64,000 nucleotides of DNA from Bacillota bacterium (lineage in GTDB: Bacteria; Bacillota; Bacilli; Paenibacillales; Paenibacillaceae). The position numbers were made by a program, and so were the translations under genes. The notes under the pieces were generated by a model. That model was given only the letters and a program-made list of their open reading frames with translations. It had not been told where the DNA came from and made no database searches. Below are positions 33,980-42,741 of the stretch, in pieces (position 1 is the stretch's first letter; every line of letters starts with the position of its first letter). Location of the stretch: assembly GCA_023391635.1 (NCBI GenBank), contig JAEWAQ010000010.1, forward strand, positions 33,888 through 97,887. The letters are read 5' to 3'.

Positions 33980-35707
33980 TTAATAGAGCGCATCGATGTA
34001 AAACGCGACGGATTCCGGATCTTTCTCATATTGCTCCTGCAAATAGGCTGTAAACTTGTCTACGCCTGCCTTCTTCAATTGCGCCCGATAGTCGTTCACG
34101 ATGTCGGTCGCCTTCTCCATCGAGCTGGCGAAGTAAGCTTTCACGACAATGTCCGGATAGCTGTCCAACACGGGCTTCAGCCGTTCCTCGATATCCGGCA
34201 CTTCGGTCAGGTAGGAGAGCGCGGAATAGCCGTCCCAATATTTGAAGGTCGGGTTGCCGAACATTTGCAGCTCCTTGGACAACGCGAACATTTCCGGATT
34301 CTCTTCCTTCTGCCATTCCTCTCCGAAGTCCCTGACATCGTTGTTATCCGTAGATCCGAGCAGCACGCCCCATAACGTCGGTACGACATCTTTGATGCGG
34401 TCGGGATTTTCCAAACGCTGCTTCTTCCATTCTTCGGTCAGAATCACTTTACCGTCCTTGAGCGTATAATGCGTGCTCTCGATGCCAAATTTCCACAGCG
34501 CTTTGCCTTCCTTGGACGCCAGGAAATCGGCGAATTTGACGATTTCCTCCGGATTTTTGGTCGTGGACGGAATTTCCCAGCTCATGTAGCCCGACTTGTA
34601 CTTCTCATATACCGCATCTTCGCCCTTGTAATTGTACATTTGGTCCATCGGCACGTATCGGGTCTTGAGAAATCTGTCGGGCATCACGTTGGCGTACGTC
34701 GTAATCGCGAACGATCCGTTGGCCATCGCCTCTTCCGCGCGCACGTTGTCCATCGTAAAGGCTTCTTTATCCAGCAATCCTTCGTCCAGCAGCTTGCGTA
34801 CGAATTCGATCTGCTTCAAGATGTAATCGGTCTCGGCCAGATGCTTCACCTTGCCGTCGGAATCGACGTCGAAGCGAGTGCCGTTGCCGAAATCCCAGTT
34901 GCGGTATAGCGTGCTCGTGACGGAACCGCCCCAGAACCGCGATCCGATCACCGTCACCGGCTTGCCGTTGTTATCCTTGAAATCGCCTTCCTTGATCCGC
35001 TTGGCCAAATCATACAGCTGGTCCATCGTCTTGATCTTGCTCGGATCGACGCCAAGCGCCTGGACGATGTCCTGCCGGACCCACATGCCGGAACGACCAT
35101 GCACACGCTCCTCATCGGTCATCTCGGTACTCGGAATGTTCATGTGCACCGCGAATACTTTGCCATCAAACTCGGGACGCAACATGATGTTCTCCCTGGA
35201 GTCGCGCGGCAGGAACTCATCACTGAAATATTTGCTGTAAACTTTCGTATCTTTTAAATATGGCGCCAGATCGGTGAAGACACCTTCGCGCGACGCTTTC
35301 AGAATAACGGAGTTCTCCGGGCGGCCGCCGTGGTCCAAATAATTGACGATGACGTCAGGCAAGTCCCCGGAAGCCAGCGCCGTCGTCAGCTCCTCCAGAC
35401 CGTCCGGATGGTTAGTCGATTGGAATTCGAGCGTGATGCCCGTCATTTCCTTGATTTTCTGAGCAATTTCATTGTTGATCTGATCAACCGGCAAGCCAGC
35501 GCCGTCGTTCTCCAGGAAGATGCGTCCCGATATTTTGCGGTCGGCGATGAAGTACGGCCCGCGATCCTGGCTCGCCGGCGGCGAATTGACGTTCGATTCC
35601 GACGCTTCTTTGTCGCCGCTCTTCGTGCATGCAGACAGAATCAATACAGACACCATCAACAAGGCAATCGTGCTGGCCATCCCTTTTTTCCATCCCGTCA
35701 TGATCAT
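33980..35707 (-). CDS. Extracellular solute-binding lipoprotein of the glycan locus
   Basis: Large LplA-type binder of 575 residues. The signal peptide (MIMTGWKKGMASTIALLMVS) leads to the lipobox LSAC, so the protein is lipid-anchored outside the membrane. The mature part has binder features such as LPDVIVNYLDHGGRPE and GRSGMWVRQDIVQALGVDPS. AGGGAGG five bases upstream decides start 35707; the frame stays open far upstream only as a shadow of the permease gene. It is encoded after, not before, its two permeases, and defines an import function for the locus. Confidence 0.92.
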   Translation of the reverse strand: MIMTGWKKGMASTIALLMVSVLILSACTKSGDKEASESNVNSPPASQDRGPYFIADRKISGRIFLENDGAGLPVDQINNEIAQKIKEMTGITLEFQSTNHPDGLEELTTALASGDLPDVIVNYLDHGGRPENSVILKASREGVFTDLAPYLKDTKVYSKYFSDEFLPRDSRENIMLRPEFDGKVFAVHMNIPSTEMTDEERVHGRSGMWVRQDIVQALGVDPSKIKTMDQLYDLAKRIKEGDFKDNNGKPVTVIGSRFWGGSVTSTLYRNWDFGNGTRFDVDSDGKVKHLAETDYILKQIEFVRKLLDEGLLDKEAFTMDNVRAEEAMANGSFAITTYANVMPDRFLKTRYVPMDQMYNYKGEDAVYEKYKSGYMSWEIPSTTKNPEEIVKFADFLASKEGKALWKFGIESTHYTLKDGKVILTEEWKKQRLENPDRIKDVVPTLWGVLLGSTDNNDVRDFGEEWQKEENPEMFALSKELQMFGNPTFKYWDGYSALSYLTEVPDIEERLKPVLDSYPDIVVKAYFASSMEKATDIVNDYRAQLKKAGVDKFTAYLQEQYEKDPESVAFYIDALY

Positions 35708-35736
35708 GTATCCTCCCTGGATTGAAGTGATCTGTA

Positions 35737-36627
35737 TCAGCCCTTTACGGAGCCGATCATAAGGCCTTTTACAAAATAGCGCTGCACGAACGGGTACACG
35801 CAGACGATCGGCAATGTCGCCACGACCAGTGTCGCCATCTTGAGCGATTCGCCTGTCACATACTGACGCGGATCCCCCGGCATGTAGACGATCATCATCT
35901 TCTTGCGCATCGCTTCCGCCGAATCGAGCATCTGCTTCAGCAGCGTTTGCAGCGGATACAGATCTTTGTCCTTGACGAAGAAGGTGCCCGCATACCAGTC
36001 GTTCCAATGTCCGACGGCGTTGAACAGTCCGATGACGGCCAGGACGGGCAGGCTGAGCGGCAGGATGATGCGGAAGAGCACGGTGAAATCTTCCGCTCCG
36101 TCCATCTTGGCCGACTCTTCCAGACTGATATCGATCGACTGGAAGAACGCCCGCATCAGGATGATGTTCCAGGCGCTGTAGAGCGCAGGAATGATATATA
36201 CCCAGAAGGTATTCGTCAAATACAGGGATTTCAGCACCATATAATACGGCACGATTCCCCCGCCGAACAGCATCGTGAAGACGATGAAGAACATGTACAC
36301 GTTGCGGCCCGGCAACGACTTCTTCTTGAGCGCGAACGCTGCCATCGCCGTGAGCAGCACGCTGAGCGCCGTGCCGATACCGGTGCGAAGCACGCTGATC
36401 TTCAAGCTCTGGAGAATGTCCTCGTTGTTGAACACTTCCTGATAATTCGCCCATGTGAATTGCCGCGGCCATATGCCGATTCCGCCAAGCGCGGCATCCG
36501 TGCCGTCATTGAAGGAAAGCGCCAATATATTCGCGAACGGCAACAGGATCGACAGGCACAGAAGCAGCAGAAACGTGATGTTCACCGCCCCGGCGATCTT
36601 CTCCGCCGCGTTGCTCTTCGCCCTCAT
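35737..36627 (-). CDS. Carbohydrate ABC permease, LplC/YtcP type (glycan locus)
   Basis: Permease of 296 residues with six helices, EAA loop SAKMDGAEDFTVLFRIILPL and C terminus FVKGLMIGSVKG, the LplC signature ending. ATG 36627 (MRAKSNAAEKIAG) is chosen because AAGGAG lies nine bases upstream; the frame continues open above it by chance over the other permease. It lies 44 bases after the LplB-type permease and 29 before the binder. It completes the importer together with a shared ATPase that is not encoded here. Confidence 0.92.
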   Translation of the reverse strand: MRAKSNAAEKIAGAVNITFLLLLCLSILLPFANILALSFNDGTDAALGGIGIWPRQFTWANYQEVFNNEDILQSLKISVLRTGIGTALSVLLTAMAAFALKKKSLPGRNVYMFFIVFTMLFGGGIVPYYMVLKSLYLTNTFWVYIIPALYSAWNIILMRAFFQSIDISLEESAKMDGAEDFTVLFRIILPLSLPVLAVIGLFNAVGHWNDWYAGTFFVKDKDLYPLQTLLKQMLDSAEAMRKKMMIVYMPGDPRQYVTGESLKMATLVVATLPIVCVYPFVQRYFVKGLMIGSVKG

Positions 36628-36671
36628 GTTCCATCGCTCCTTGTTCTTGATGCGCAGATTGCCACCGCCGG

Positions 36672-37547
36672 CTACCATAGACTCGCTTCCCGGTCCGTCA
36701 GCTTGCCGACGACCCGGTTGATGAACAGCACCATCATCAGCCCGATGACGCCCTGCATCATGCCGACCGCCGTCGCATAGCCGTATTGACCCTGCATCAT
36801 GCCGGTGCGCAGCACGTATACGTCGAGGATATCCGCCGCGCCCGAGTTGCCGGCCGTTCGCAGCAGGAAGTTCTGTTCGTAGCCGGTGGAGAGCAAGCCG
36901 GACAGATCCAGAATGAGCAGAATGCCGATCGTGGTGCGAATGCCGGACAGCGTCACGTGCAGCGTCTGCTGCCACTTGTTCGCGCCGTCGATCTGGGCCG
37001 CTTCATACAGCGTCGGATCCACGTTCGTAATCGCGGCCAGATAAATAATGGAACCCCATCCGATACCTTTCCACACATACGTGAGGAACATGATCAGATA
37101 GAAATACTTCTCTTCCATCATGAAGAACGTATCTCCGCTTCCGCCCAGCCAGGCCGCAAACTGGTTCACGATGCCGTCGTTCGGGCTCAGGATGCGGAAC
37201 GTGAACGCAGCGACGACCACCCAAGAGAGAAAATGGGGCAGGTACGAGATCGTCTGAACGGCAGATTTGAAGCCCCTACGTCTTACGGCGTTCAACATTA
37301 AGGCCAGCGCAATCGGAAACGGGAAATAGAGAACAATCTTGATCAGACCGACGATAATCGTATTCCATACCAGCTGCCAGGCGCCGGGGTACGCGAAGAA
37401 GTTTTCGAAATAACGCAGCCCGACCCAAGGACTGTGCAGGATGCCGGCATTGAATTTGAACTCTTTGAAGGCGAGCAGCAACCCTCCCATCGGTACGTAA
37501 GCGAATACGACAAACCAGATCAGGCACGGCAGCAACATGACGAACAA
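36672..37547 (-). CDS. Carbohydrate ABC permease, LplB type (start probably further upstream, non-AUG)
   Basis: Permease of at least 291 residues with the EAA loop YEAAQIDGANKWQQTLHVTL. From the first ATG (37547) the protein would begin MFVMLLPCLIWFVVFAYVP, cutting off the basic N-terminal helix that LplB-like proteins have. The same frame is open for 15 codons above it (IAIESLWSRFKSHRQLF) and then hits TAA. The only initiators there are TTG at 37558, close to the ATG, or ATC at 37586 and ATT at 37592. ATC 37586 lies six bases after AAGGGGGG, so a non-AUG start is the likely one. Conserved order with its neighbours supports an intact gene. Confidence 0.88.
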   Translation of the reverse strand: MFVMLLPCLIWFVVFAYVPMGGLLLAFKEFKFNAGILHSPWVGLRYFENFFAYPGAWQLVWNTIIVGLIKIVLYFPFPIALALMLNAVRRRGFKSAVQTISYLPHFLSWVVVAAFTFRILSPNDGIVNQFAAWLGGSGDTFFMMEEKYFYLIMFLTYVWKGIGWGSIIYLAAITNVDPTLYEAAQIDGANKWQQTLHVTLSGIRTTIGILLILDLSGLLSTGYEQNFLLRTAGNSGAADILDVYVLRTGMMQGQYGYATAVGMMQGVIGLMMVLFINRVVGKLTDREASLW

Positions 37548-37624
37548 CTGTCTGTGGCTTTTGAACCGACTCCATAAACTCTCGATTGCAATCCCCCCTT
37601 AACGAATCACCTGAACGCCTCGTA

Positions 37625-40018
37625 TTACGACCTCATGCTGGTTGGTACGCCTGCTGAAGGGGCCTCACCTCCTTGCACGATCAGCTTCCCGCTCTTGACG
37701 ACGGTAGACCGATGGTTGCCTGCCTGGATCCGTCCGTACAATACATAGGGCATCGTTCGACCGTCCGTAAGGAATGCTGCGAATACAACGGTCGTCTCGC
37801 CGGGCTGCAAAGTGCAATGTTGCTCGATGCTGTCCCCGGTCAGCGTCACGCCATCGGCAGCCAGACGCAGCTTGACATCGGCCGTCTTGCCTCCCAGGTT
37901 CCGAAGACGAATCCGGCACTCGCCTGTCGTGCCACTCGCCGCTTCGATAACGTCGGGCACCTCGATGTCGGCCTCTATGCAATGGTCGAAGTGGACCTCC
38001 CAGCTCCATGATGCTCCTGCCAGCGTCTCCAGCGTCCTCGTGACGGACAGCCCTTGCCAGGCAGCCGTCACTGTCGCCGTCCGCTGCAGCGGAAGATCGT
38101 CCAGCATCAGCCGTCCTTCCGCCCCGGTTCGATAGATCTGCTCCCCAGCGGTGTCAAGTTGGATTACGATTCGGGCATCGATCGGCCGGCCCTGCCAGCG
38201 GGTTTCGATATTCACCATGAATGGCCGTTCTGCGCGAGCGGCTCCGCTGACGAAGCCGTGGCTGTGCGGCAGATAATCTTCGTTGAACTGCGATTCGCCG
38301 TCGGCGAACAAGATGCCGCGCGGAGCATCGCTCGTGACCGAGATCTGCTGCGGCTGGAACTGTACGTCCGCGCTGAACCCGTTCATGCCGCTGCCGTCGG
38401 GAGGCGCGATCTGGCTGCCGGCGCCTGCGAATGAGCGAACGCCGTATCCCTTGATCAAGGATATCGCCTGCCATGACTTCTCTTCGTATGCGTCGGGAAA
38501 ACCCGGGTTCAAGCCCGCCACGAACTGCAGATTGCGGGATGCGAGCCGTGCGAACGTCCGGTCGTTCAAATAATCGCCGATATCGAGCAGGTTCTTGGCA
38601 ATCTGGCCGTACAACGCCGTTGCGCCGTGGTTGGTCGACTGGAAAAATTTCGCGCCGCCGTATTCGGGGTCCGCATACAGCGTCAAAGGATAGATACCGA
38701 ACGGCGACAGCGCTTCCGATGCTGCTGCATAACCGTAGGCATAGGTCTGCACGACGTTATGCCAGTGCGCGGCCTCCTCGTGATCCGGCAATAGCTCGAG
38801 CAGTTCGATGAACCCTTGCACGTTGGTCGGCTCGATGTTGCCCATATGGAATCGGTGATTCTGATTCCATTCCAGGCAGAACGCGCTGTCATCCTGCTCG
38901 AAGGCGTAGAAGTTGCCGTACAGGCCGTCAATCGGGCGTGTATGATCGACGAATTGCCGTTCTGACGCCGCTCTGGCGTATACGATGGCAGTCTCCAGGT
39001 AATCGGAGTCGCCCGTCAAGCGATACAGCAGCGTAACTCCCCATAAGAACGTCAGCTTATCCTTGGTCTGGAGCGAATGCGGGATCTTCCATCCGCTCGG
39101 CTTGTTGTATACCGTTCTGGCCAATTCATGCACATATTCTGTCTCATCCGGGCCGAAGGTGCGCCCGTCGGCATCGGACTTTCCGTAAAAGTCGGAATCG
39201 AGGTTATACGGCCGGGTTATCGCGTTCTTGTATGCACGCCGAGCGCATTGCAAATACCGCTCTGCCCGTTCCGTCAAGACCGATGCATCCGCTCCGACCG
39301 CCGGATCGCCGGGATCGCATTCCCGCATCGTGCGGCACGCCCTCGCCAATGCGGTGATCGCGTACGCCGTGCCGTGCCAATTATGATAGTCGGTCGTACC
39401 GTAGTCCGTCTGACGGCCGGCATCATGATTGAATCGCCCGTCCGTGAGCGGATTGTCCGATTGCTCCTGGGACAGGACGAGATAATCCGCCCCTTCCGCG
39501 ACACTATCCAGCAGCAGCCGCTTGTCTTGCGGGTCCAGCCTGTCGCGCAGCGTACGATTGTCCCAGTAGTCGATCAACCCGTGCACCGTAATGACATGCG
39601 AAGACAATTCGCGAATTTCCGTGCCGCAATCCCGCCAGCCCGGCACGCCGGGAAGCCGGCGATCCTCGAGTTGGCGCAGGGCGACCATCGTCAAGTCCGT
39701 ATGCGCGGAATGCGTCAGCGCGGTCCGGGAAATCGCGAACTCGGACGAATCCAGCCCCAGTTCCGGCACGGACAACCGATAGCGGCCCTCCTGCTCGAAA
39801 TCCGAAAAATCCAGCCGCCACCAATGCGAGCCCCACTTTTCCCCCCAGTGTTCGATCGTGCCGACATACACTTCCCGCCCTGTCGACGCGTCCCGCAACG
39901 TAAAGCGCTTACCCTCCGGGCAGCAAAAAGGGCTGCTCTCCGCGCTTCTTAGCAATGCTTGCTTGGGATCCGCCGGATAGAAGCCCGCTTGGGTTTCCAA
40001 CAAACTGACCATGCTCAT
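37625..40018 (-). CDS. GH9-like glycoside hydrolase with N-terminal Ig-like domain
   Basis: A 797-residue protein, first gene of the glycan locus. The N terminus (about 1-100) resembles the Ig-like domain of GH9 cellulases (GFYPADPKQALLRS, RLSVPELGLDSSEFAI). The central part (about 105-560) looks like an alpha/alpha six-barrel: RRLPGVPGWRDCG, RFNHDAGRQTDYGTTDYHN and FVAGLNPGFP. The C terminus (about 600-797) is beta-rich and probably accessory. No signal peptide is seen, unusual for a GH9 cellulase, and the catalytic pair is not certain. AGGGGG eight bases upstream supports ATG 40018. Other six-barrel families remain possible. Confidence 0.65.
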   Translation of the reverse strand: MSMVSLLETQAGFYPADPKQALLRSAESSPFCCPEGKRFTLRDASTGREVYVGTIEHWGEKWGSHWWRLDFSDFEQEGRYRLSVPELGLDSSEFAISRTALTHSAHTDLTMVALRQLEDRRLPGVPGWRDCGTEIRELSSHVITVHGLIDYWDNRTLRDRLDPQDKRLLLDSVAEGADYLVLSQEQSDNPLTDGRFNHDAGRQTDYGTTDYHNWHGTAYAITALARACRTMRECDPGDPAVGADASVLTERAERYLQCARRAYKNAITRPYNLDSDFYGKSDADGRTFGPDETEYVHELARTVYNKPSGWKIPHSLQTKDKLTFLWGVTLLYRLTGDSDYLETAIVYARAASERQFVDHTRPIDGLYGNFYAFEQDDSAFCLEWNQNHRFHMGNIEPTNVQGFIELLELLPDHEEAAHWHNVVQTYAYGYAAASEALSPFGIYPLTLYADPEYGGAKFFQSTNHGATALYGQIAKNLLDIGDYLNDRTFARLASRNLQFVAGLNPGFPDAYEEKSWQAISLIKGYGVRSFAGAGSQIAPPDGSGMNGFSADVQFQPQQISVTSDAPRGILFADGESQFNEDYLPHSHGFVSGAARAERPFMVNIETRWQGRPIDARIVIQLDTAGEQIYRTGAEGRLMLDDLPLQRTATVTAAWQGLSVTRTLETLAGASWSWEVHFDHCIEADIEVPDVIEAASGTTGECRIRLRNLGGKTADVKLRLAADGVTLTGDSIEQHCTLQPGETTVVFAAFLTDGRTMPYVLYGRIQAGNHRSTVVKSGKLIVQGGEAPSAGVPTSMRS

Positions 40019-40077
40019 GTGCTCGACCCCCTATGCAATCCTCAATGAAAGCCTATTCATAAATTATTCGTAAACAT

Positions 40078-40106
40078 ATTTTAATATATTTACTTATGTT
40101 CATCAA
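40078..40106 (-). promoter_or_regulatory. Promoter of the glycan locus
   Basis: On the minus strand TTGATG and TAAAAT are separated by 17 bases, about 60 bases before the first gene. The whole 40060-40160 stretch is extremely AT-rich, typical for an activated or UP-element-assisted promoter. Nothing else was found in the 40019-40299 gap. Confidence 0.5.
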
Positions 40107-40299
40107 TAAATTTATTTATCTTATTTTAAATATTTTTATTTATTTTACTAAGATAAAACAAGGCTGTATTCGAGATCATTGTTGCTTAAAATGTACCTTG
40201 TCCCGATTATGACAGAATTGCCCGGTTTGGTTGGGTAATTCGGCGCTTGGAGACCACATGGGGCGTGATTGCCCGGTTTAAGCTGAACACAGCCAAACA

Positions 40300-40328
40300 C
40301 AAAAACCGCCAAGGAACCCTTGACGGCA
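40300..40328 (-). terminator. Terminator after the unassigned glycosidase-like gene
   Basis: CCGTCAAGG and CCTTGGCGG form a nine-bp stem (one G-U) followed by TTTTTGTG on the minus strand, 14 bases after the stop of the gene at 40342. It makes the gene a separate unit from the nine-gene locus. Confidence 0.8.
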
Positions 40329-40341
40329 AAAAGTCGAACGG

Positions 40342-42378
40342 CTAACGCGCGGTTTGTTCCACGAGATTACGCAATTCCGCCCATGAAGAAGCTGCCGCTC
40401 CGCAGCCCCAATCGAATATCGTAAACTCGCCCAACCCGCAAACTTCCGTGCCGTCGTGATGGTTGAAATTTTCCATGTGGAAGCCGTAGTCGCGCTCGTC
40501 GAAAGGCGGGTGCACCTTCTCGTATAATGCTTTGACCTCCGGATTTTCCGGACAGTACATCATGTAGAACGAGGCGCGCATCGCCCACAGAGACCGCAGC
40601 AAGTAGCGCTCGTCCCCGGTATGCCGATAGTATTCGTAATAGGTCAGGGCGAACAGGCTTTGGCGCGCATCGTTCCACTCGTCGTCGGTGTTCATGACGC
40701 CGAAGCCGCCGATCGTAGGGGCAGCCATATAGGCGGGCTGCCAGATCTGCTGGTAGAGCGACATTTCGGCCAGCATGCGTTCGCCCGCATCCAGCCATCT
40801 CCGCTCCTTCGTCAGGCGATACAGCCCGAGCATGGCTTCCGCCGTCCAGTAGATGCCGAAGTTGCACTGGTTGTACAGGCCGCTGCGCGCTTCCCGCGTA
40901 CCGTAACGCTTGTGCTCCCATTGCCCGGAACAGGACCAGTACGTTTCGAAGTCCTCCCAGCGCCCTTCCGCGGCTACCGTCTCCAGTACGGCGGTTGCCC
41001 CGCGTTCCATCGCCTCCAGGCGGCCCGGCCGCGGATCGATTCCCTGCAGCAGGCCGAGCAGCATAACATGGGCGGACGTCTCCACGCTGTCCACGAGATA
41101 CGGCGAACTTTCCAGCGTCTGGGGATCGACCCATGCGGGATAATGGCCGTCCTCGCTCTGCAGCTGCAACAGCGTGTCCGCATATCGGTTCACATAAGGC
41201 AGTATCCGCTCGTCCCGTTCGATGTCCCGATACCATTTCAGCAGCCAATAACAAGTCCAGGACGCGTCCAGCAGATGCACATAGCGCTCGTGTCCGTCCG
41301 GCCTGCGCGGACAGGACAGACGCCACCCCCCTTTGTCCCAGTCGCCGCCTTCTCCCGCTGCGTAATAGCCCGGGAACAGGCCATTCGTCTGAGGCGCGCT
41401 CAGCGCAAGCTCCAGCATCCGCTGCCCCTTGTCGACCCACTCGGGCTTGCCTTTCCGTTCGCCTGTCAGACGTATGCCGTATGCCGACCGCATGCTGCAG
41501 AACCAGGCCTGGTTCCAGATGCTCTTGGGCTCTCTCCACTGGTCTTCCTTGCCTTCGCCGGGCTTCTGCGTGGCGGTTACGATGAAGACGATGCCTCCCG
41601 CCTCGCGGTCCCCAATCCGGAACTGCTGCCAGGTGAGCCGACTCCAGCTCGATTCCAGCGCCCACTCGTAGGCGCGCAACGGATAAAGCTCCAGCTGCTG
41701 CATCCATTGCGCCGGCGTATCGCCGATCCGCATGTTGAGCGCGGCGGTCAACTCCCATAACAGCCGCTCGACCGGCCGGAAATCCCGCCGCGGCGCGCCG
41801 GCCTCCTTCTGCCAACACGCCAGATGGAACCGAACCTCCAGTGGCCCGCTCACCTGGTGGGGCTTCGGGGTCATTTCATAATAGACATGGCCCGCTTCCT
41901 CGTAGTCGCATAGCCCGTAGCTAAGCTTCGAGCCTTCCAGCACATAGTCCATGATGTGCGGAATCGCGCGATGCTCCTGCAGATGGGACAGGTCGGGCAC
42001 AAGCGCGCACAGGCGCTCGTCATTTTCCATGATGATGGCAGGGGAACGAAACGATTTATCACCTATTGTCATGTTTGCTTCAGGCGCCAAATGAGGCTTC
42101 CAGACGCATTGCAGGGATGCATCCGCTGTCAAGACGAGTTGAAAACCCGCAATCGTCCCGCTCGCGCCCGGCGTCACCCGGGCGACAACCGTGCGGACTT
42201 CGCGGGCAGGATCCTCCGGTTGGCCGATCTGCCCGACGGTCACCGCGAACGATGCGCCATCCGGCGAACTCCCGCTCCAGCCGTTCATTTCCCGTATCAA
42301 GCGGCATTGTTCCCAACGAGAGCCATCGTGCCAGAGAACTTCCATGTCATGCTGCAACCAAGACGGCATCGAGTTCAT
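40342..42378 (-). CDS. Unassigned protein, possible alpha/alpha six-barrel glycosidase
   Basis: A 678-residue cytoplasmic protein of no family I can name. The first 200 residues are beta-rich; the remainder has spaced aromatic helices such as WNQAWFCSMRSAYG, LLDASWTCYWLLKWYRD, GHYPAWVDPQT, YWSCSGQWEHKRYG and NQCNFGIYWTAEAMLGLYRL, the texture of a six-hairpin toroid. The end DGTEVCGLGEFTIFDWGCG is striking and may be a family signature. Start 42378 is preceded by AAGGAGGAAGG at an extended distance. It has its own promoter with an inverted repeat and a terminator, and sits beside the glycan locus in the same direction, suggesting a related sugar function. Confidence 0.7.
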   Translation of the reverse strand: MNSMPSWLQHDMEVLWHDGSRWEQCRLIREMNGWSGSSPDGASFAVTVGQIGQPEDPAREVRTVVARVTPGASGTIAGFQLVLTADASLQCVWKPHLAPEANMTIGDKSFRSPAIIMENDERLCALVPDLSHLQEHRAIPHIMDYVLEGSKLSYGLCDYEEAGHVYYEMTPKPHQVSGPLEVRFHLACWQKEAGAPRRDFRPVERLLWELTAALNMRIGDTPAQWMQQLELYPLRAYEWALESSWSRLTWQQFRIGDREAGGIVFIVTATQKPGEGKEDQWREPKSIWNQAWFCSMRSAYGIRLTGERKGKPEWVDKGQRMLELALSAPQTNGLFPGYYAAGEGGDWDKGGWRLSCPRRPDGHERYVHLLDASWTCYWLLKWYRDIERDERILPYVNRYADTLLQLQSEDGHYPAWVDPQTLESSPYLVDSVETSAHVMLLGLLQGIDPRPGRLEAMERGATAVLETVAAEGRWEDFETYWSCSGQWEHKRYGTREARSGLYNQCNFGIYWTAEAMLGLYRLTKERRWLDAGERMLAEMSLYQQIWQPAYMAAPTIGGFGVMNTDDEWNDARQSLFALTYYEYYRHTGDERYLLRSLWAMRASFYMMYCPENPEVKALYEKVHPPFDERDYGFHMENFNHHDGTEVCGLGEFTIFDWGCGAAASSWAELRNLVEQTAR

Positions 42379-42457
42379 CTTTCGATCCTTCCTCCTTCTG
42401 TTCGTCCGGCAGCCTCTCCTCCGTCCGCATCGAACGGCGGCTCCGAACAGTTGCCAC

Positions 42458-42527
42458 ATTATAAGGAAGGATCGAAAATCGCGTCAAGCGGAGTCATCGC
42501 CTGCAGCAGACCCGGCGACGCGATTTT
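42458..42527 (-). promoter_or_regulatory. Promoter with overlapping operator-like inverted repeat
   Basis: On the minus strand TTGACG (42487-42482) and TATAAT (42463-42458) are 18 bases apart. An 11-bp perfect inverted repeat, AAAATCGCGTC (42475-42485) and GACGCGATTTT (42517-42527), has one arm across the -35 element and the other 31 bases upstream. It looks like a two-half-site operator for a repressor. Confidence 0.55.
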
Positions 42528-42658
42528 GTATCATTTCTTGCTCTGTGATATCCTCCCGGAATAGAGGCTTAAAGAGCCTTGAAGGATAAAGGAGATATAT
42601 TCGTTTGATCAACCAACAGATACTGAAGCCAATACCAGATGAACACCTCATGCTTGCC

Positions 42659-42714
42659 TTGACAGCAAAATGGGTCTTATGATAACCTCGTGAATGATAA
42701 TGAGATTCATTATC
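42659..42714 (+). promoter_or_regulatory. Promoter with Fur box for siderophore uptake genes
   Basis: TTGACA (42659-42664) and GATAAC (42681-42686) are 16 bases apart. Immediately after lies GATAATGAGATTCATTATC (42696-42714), matching 17 of 19 positions of the classical Fur box. Iron-loaded Fur would block transcription start. Confidence 0.85.
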
Positions 42715-42741
42715 AACAATACATAAGTTGGGGGCTGTACC

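Noticed and set aside
35708..36472. N-terminal extension of the binding-protein frame of the glycan locus
   Set aside because: The lipoprotein signal and SD mark the start at 35707; the upstream frame overlaps the permease gene and encodes Arg/His-rich sequence.
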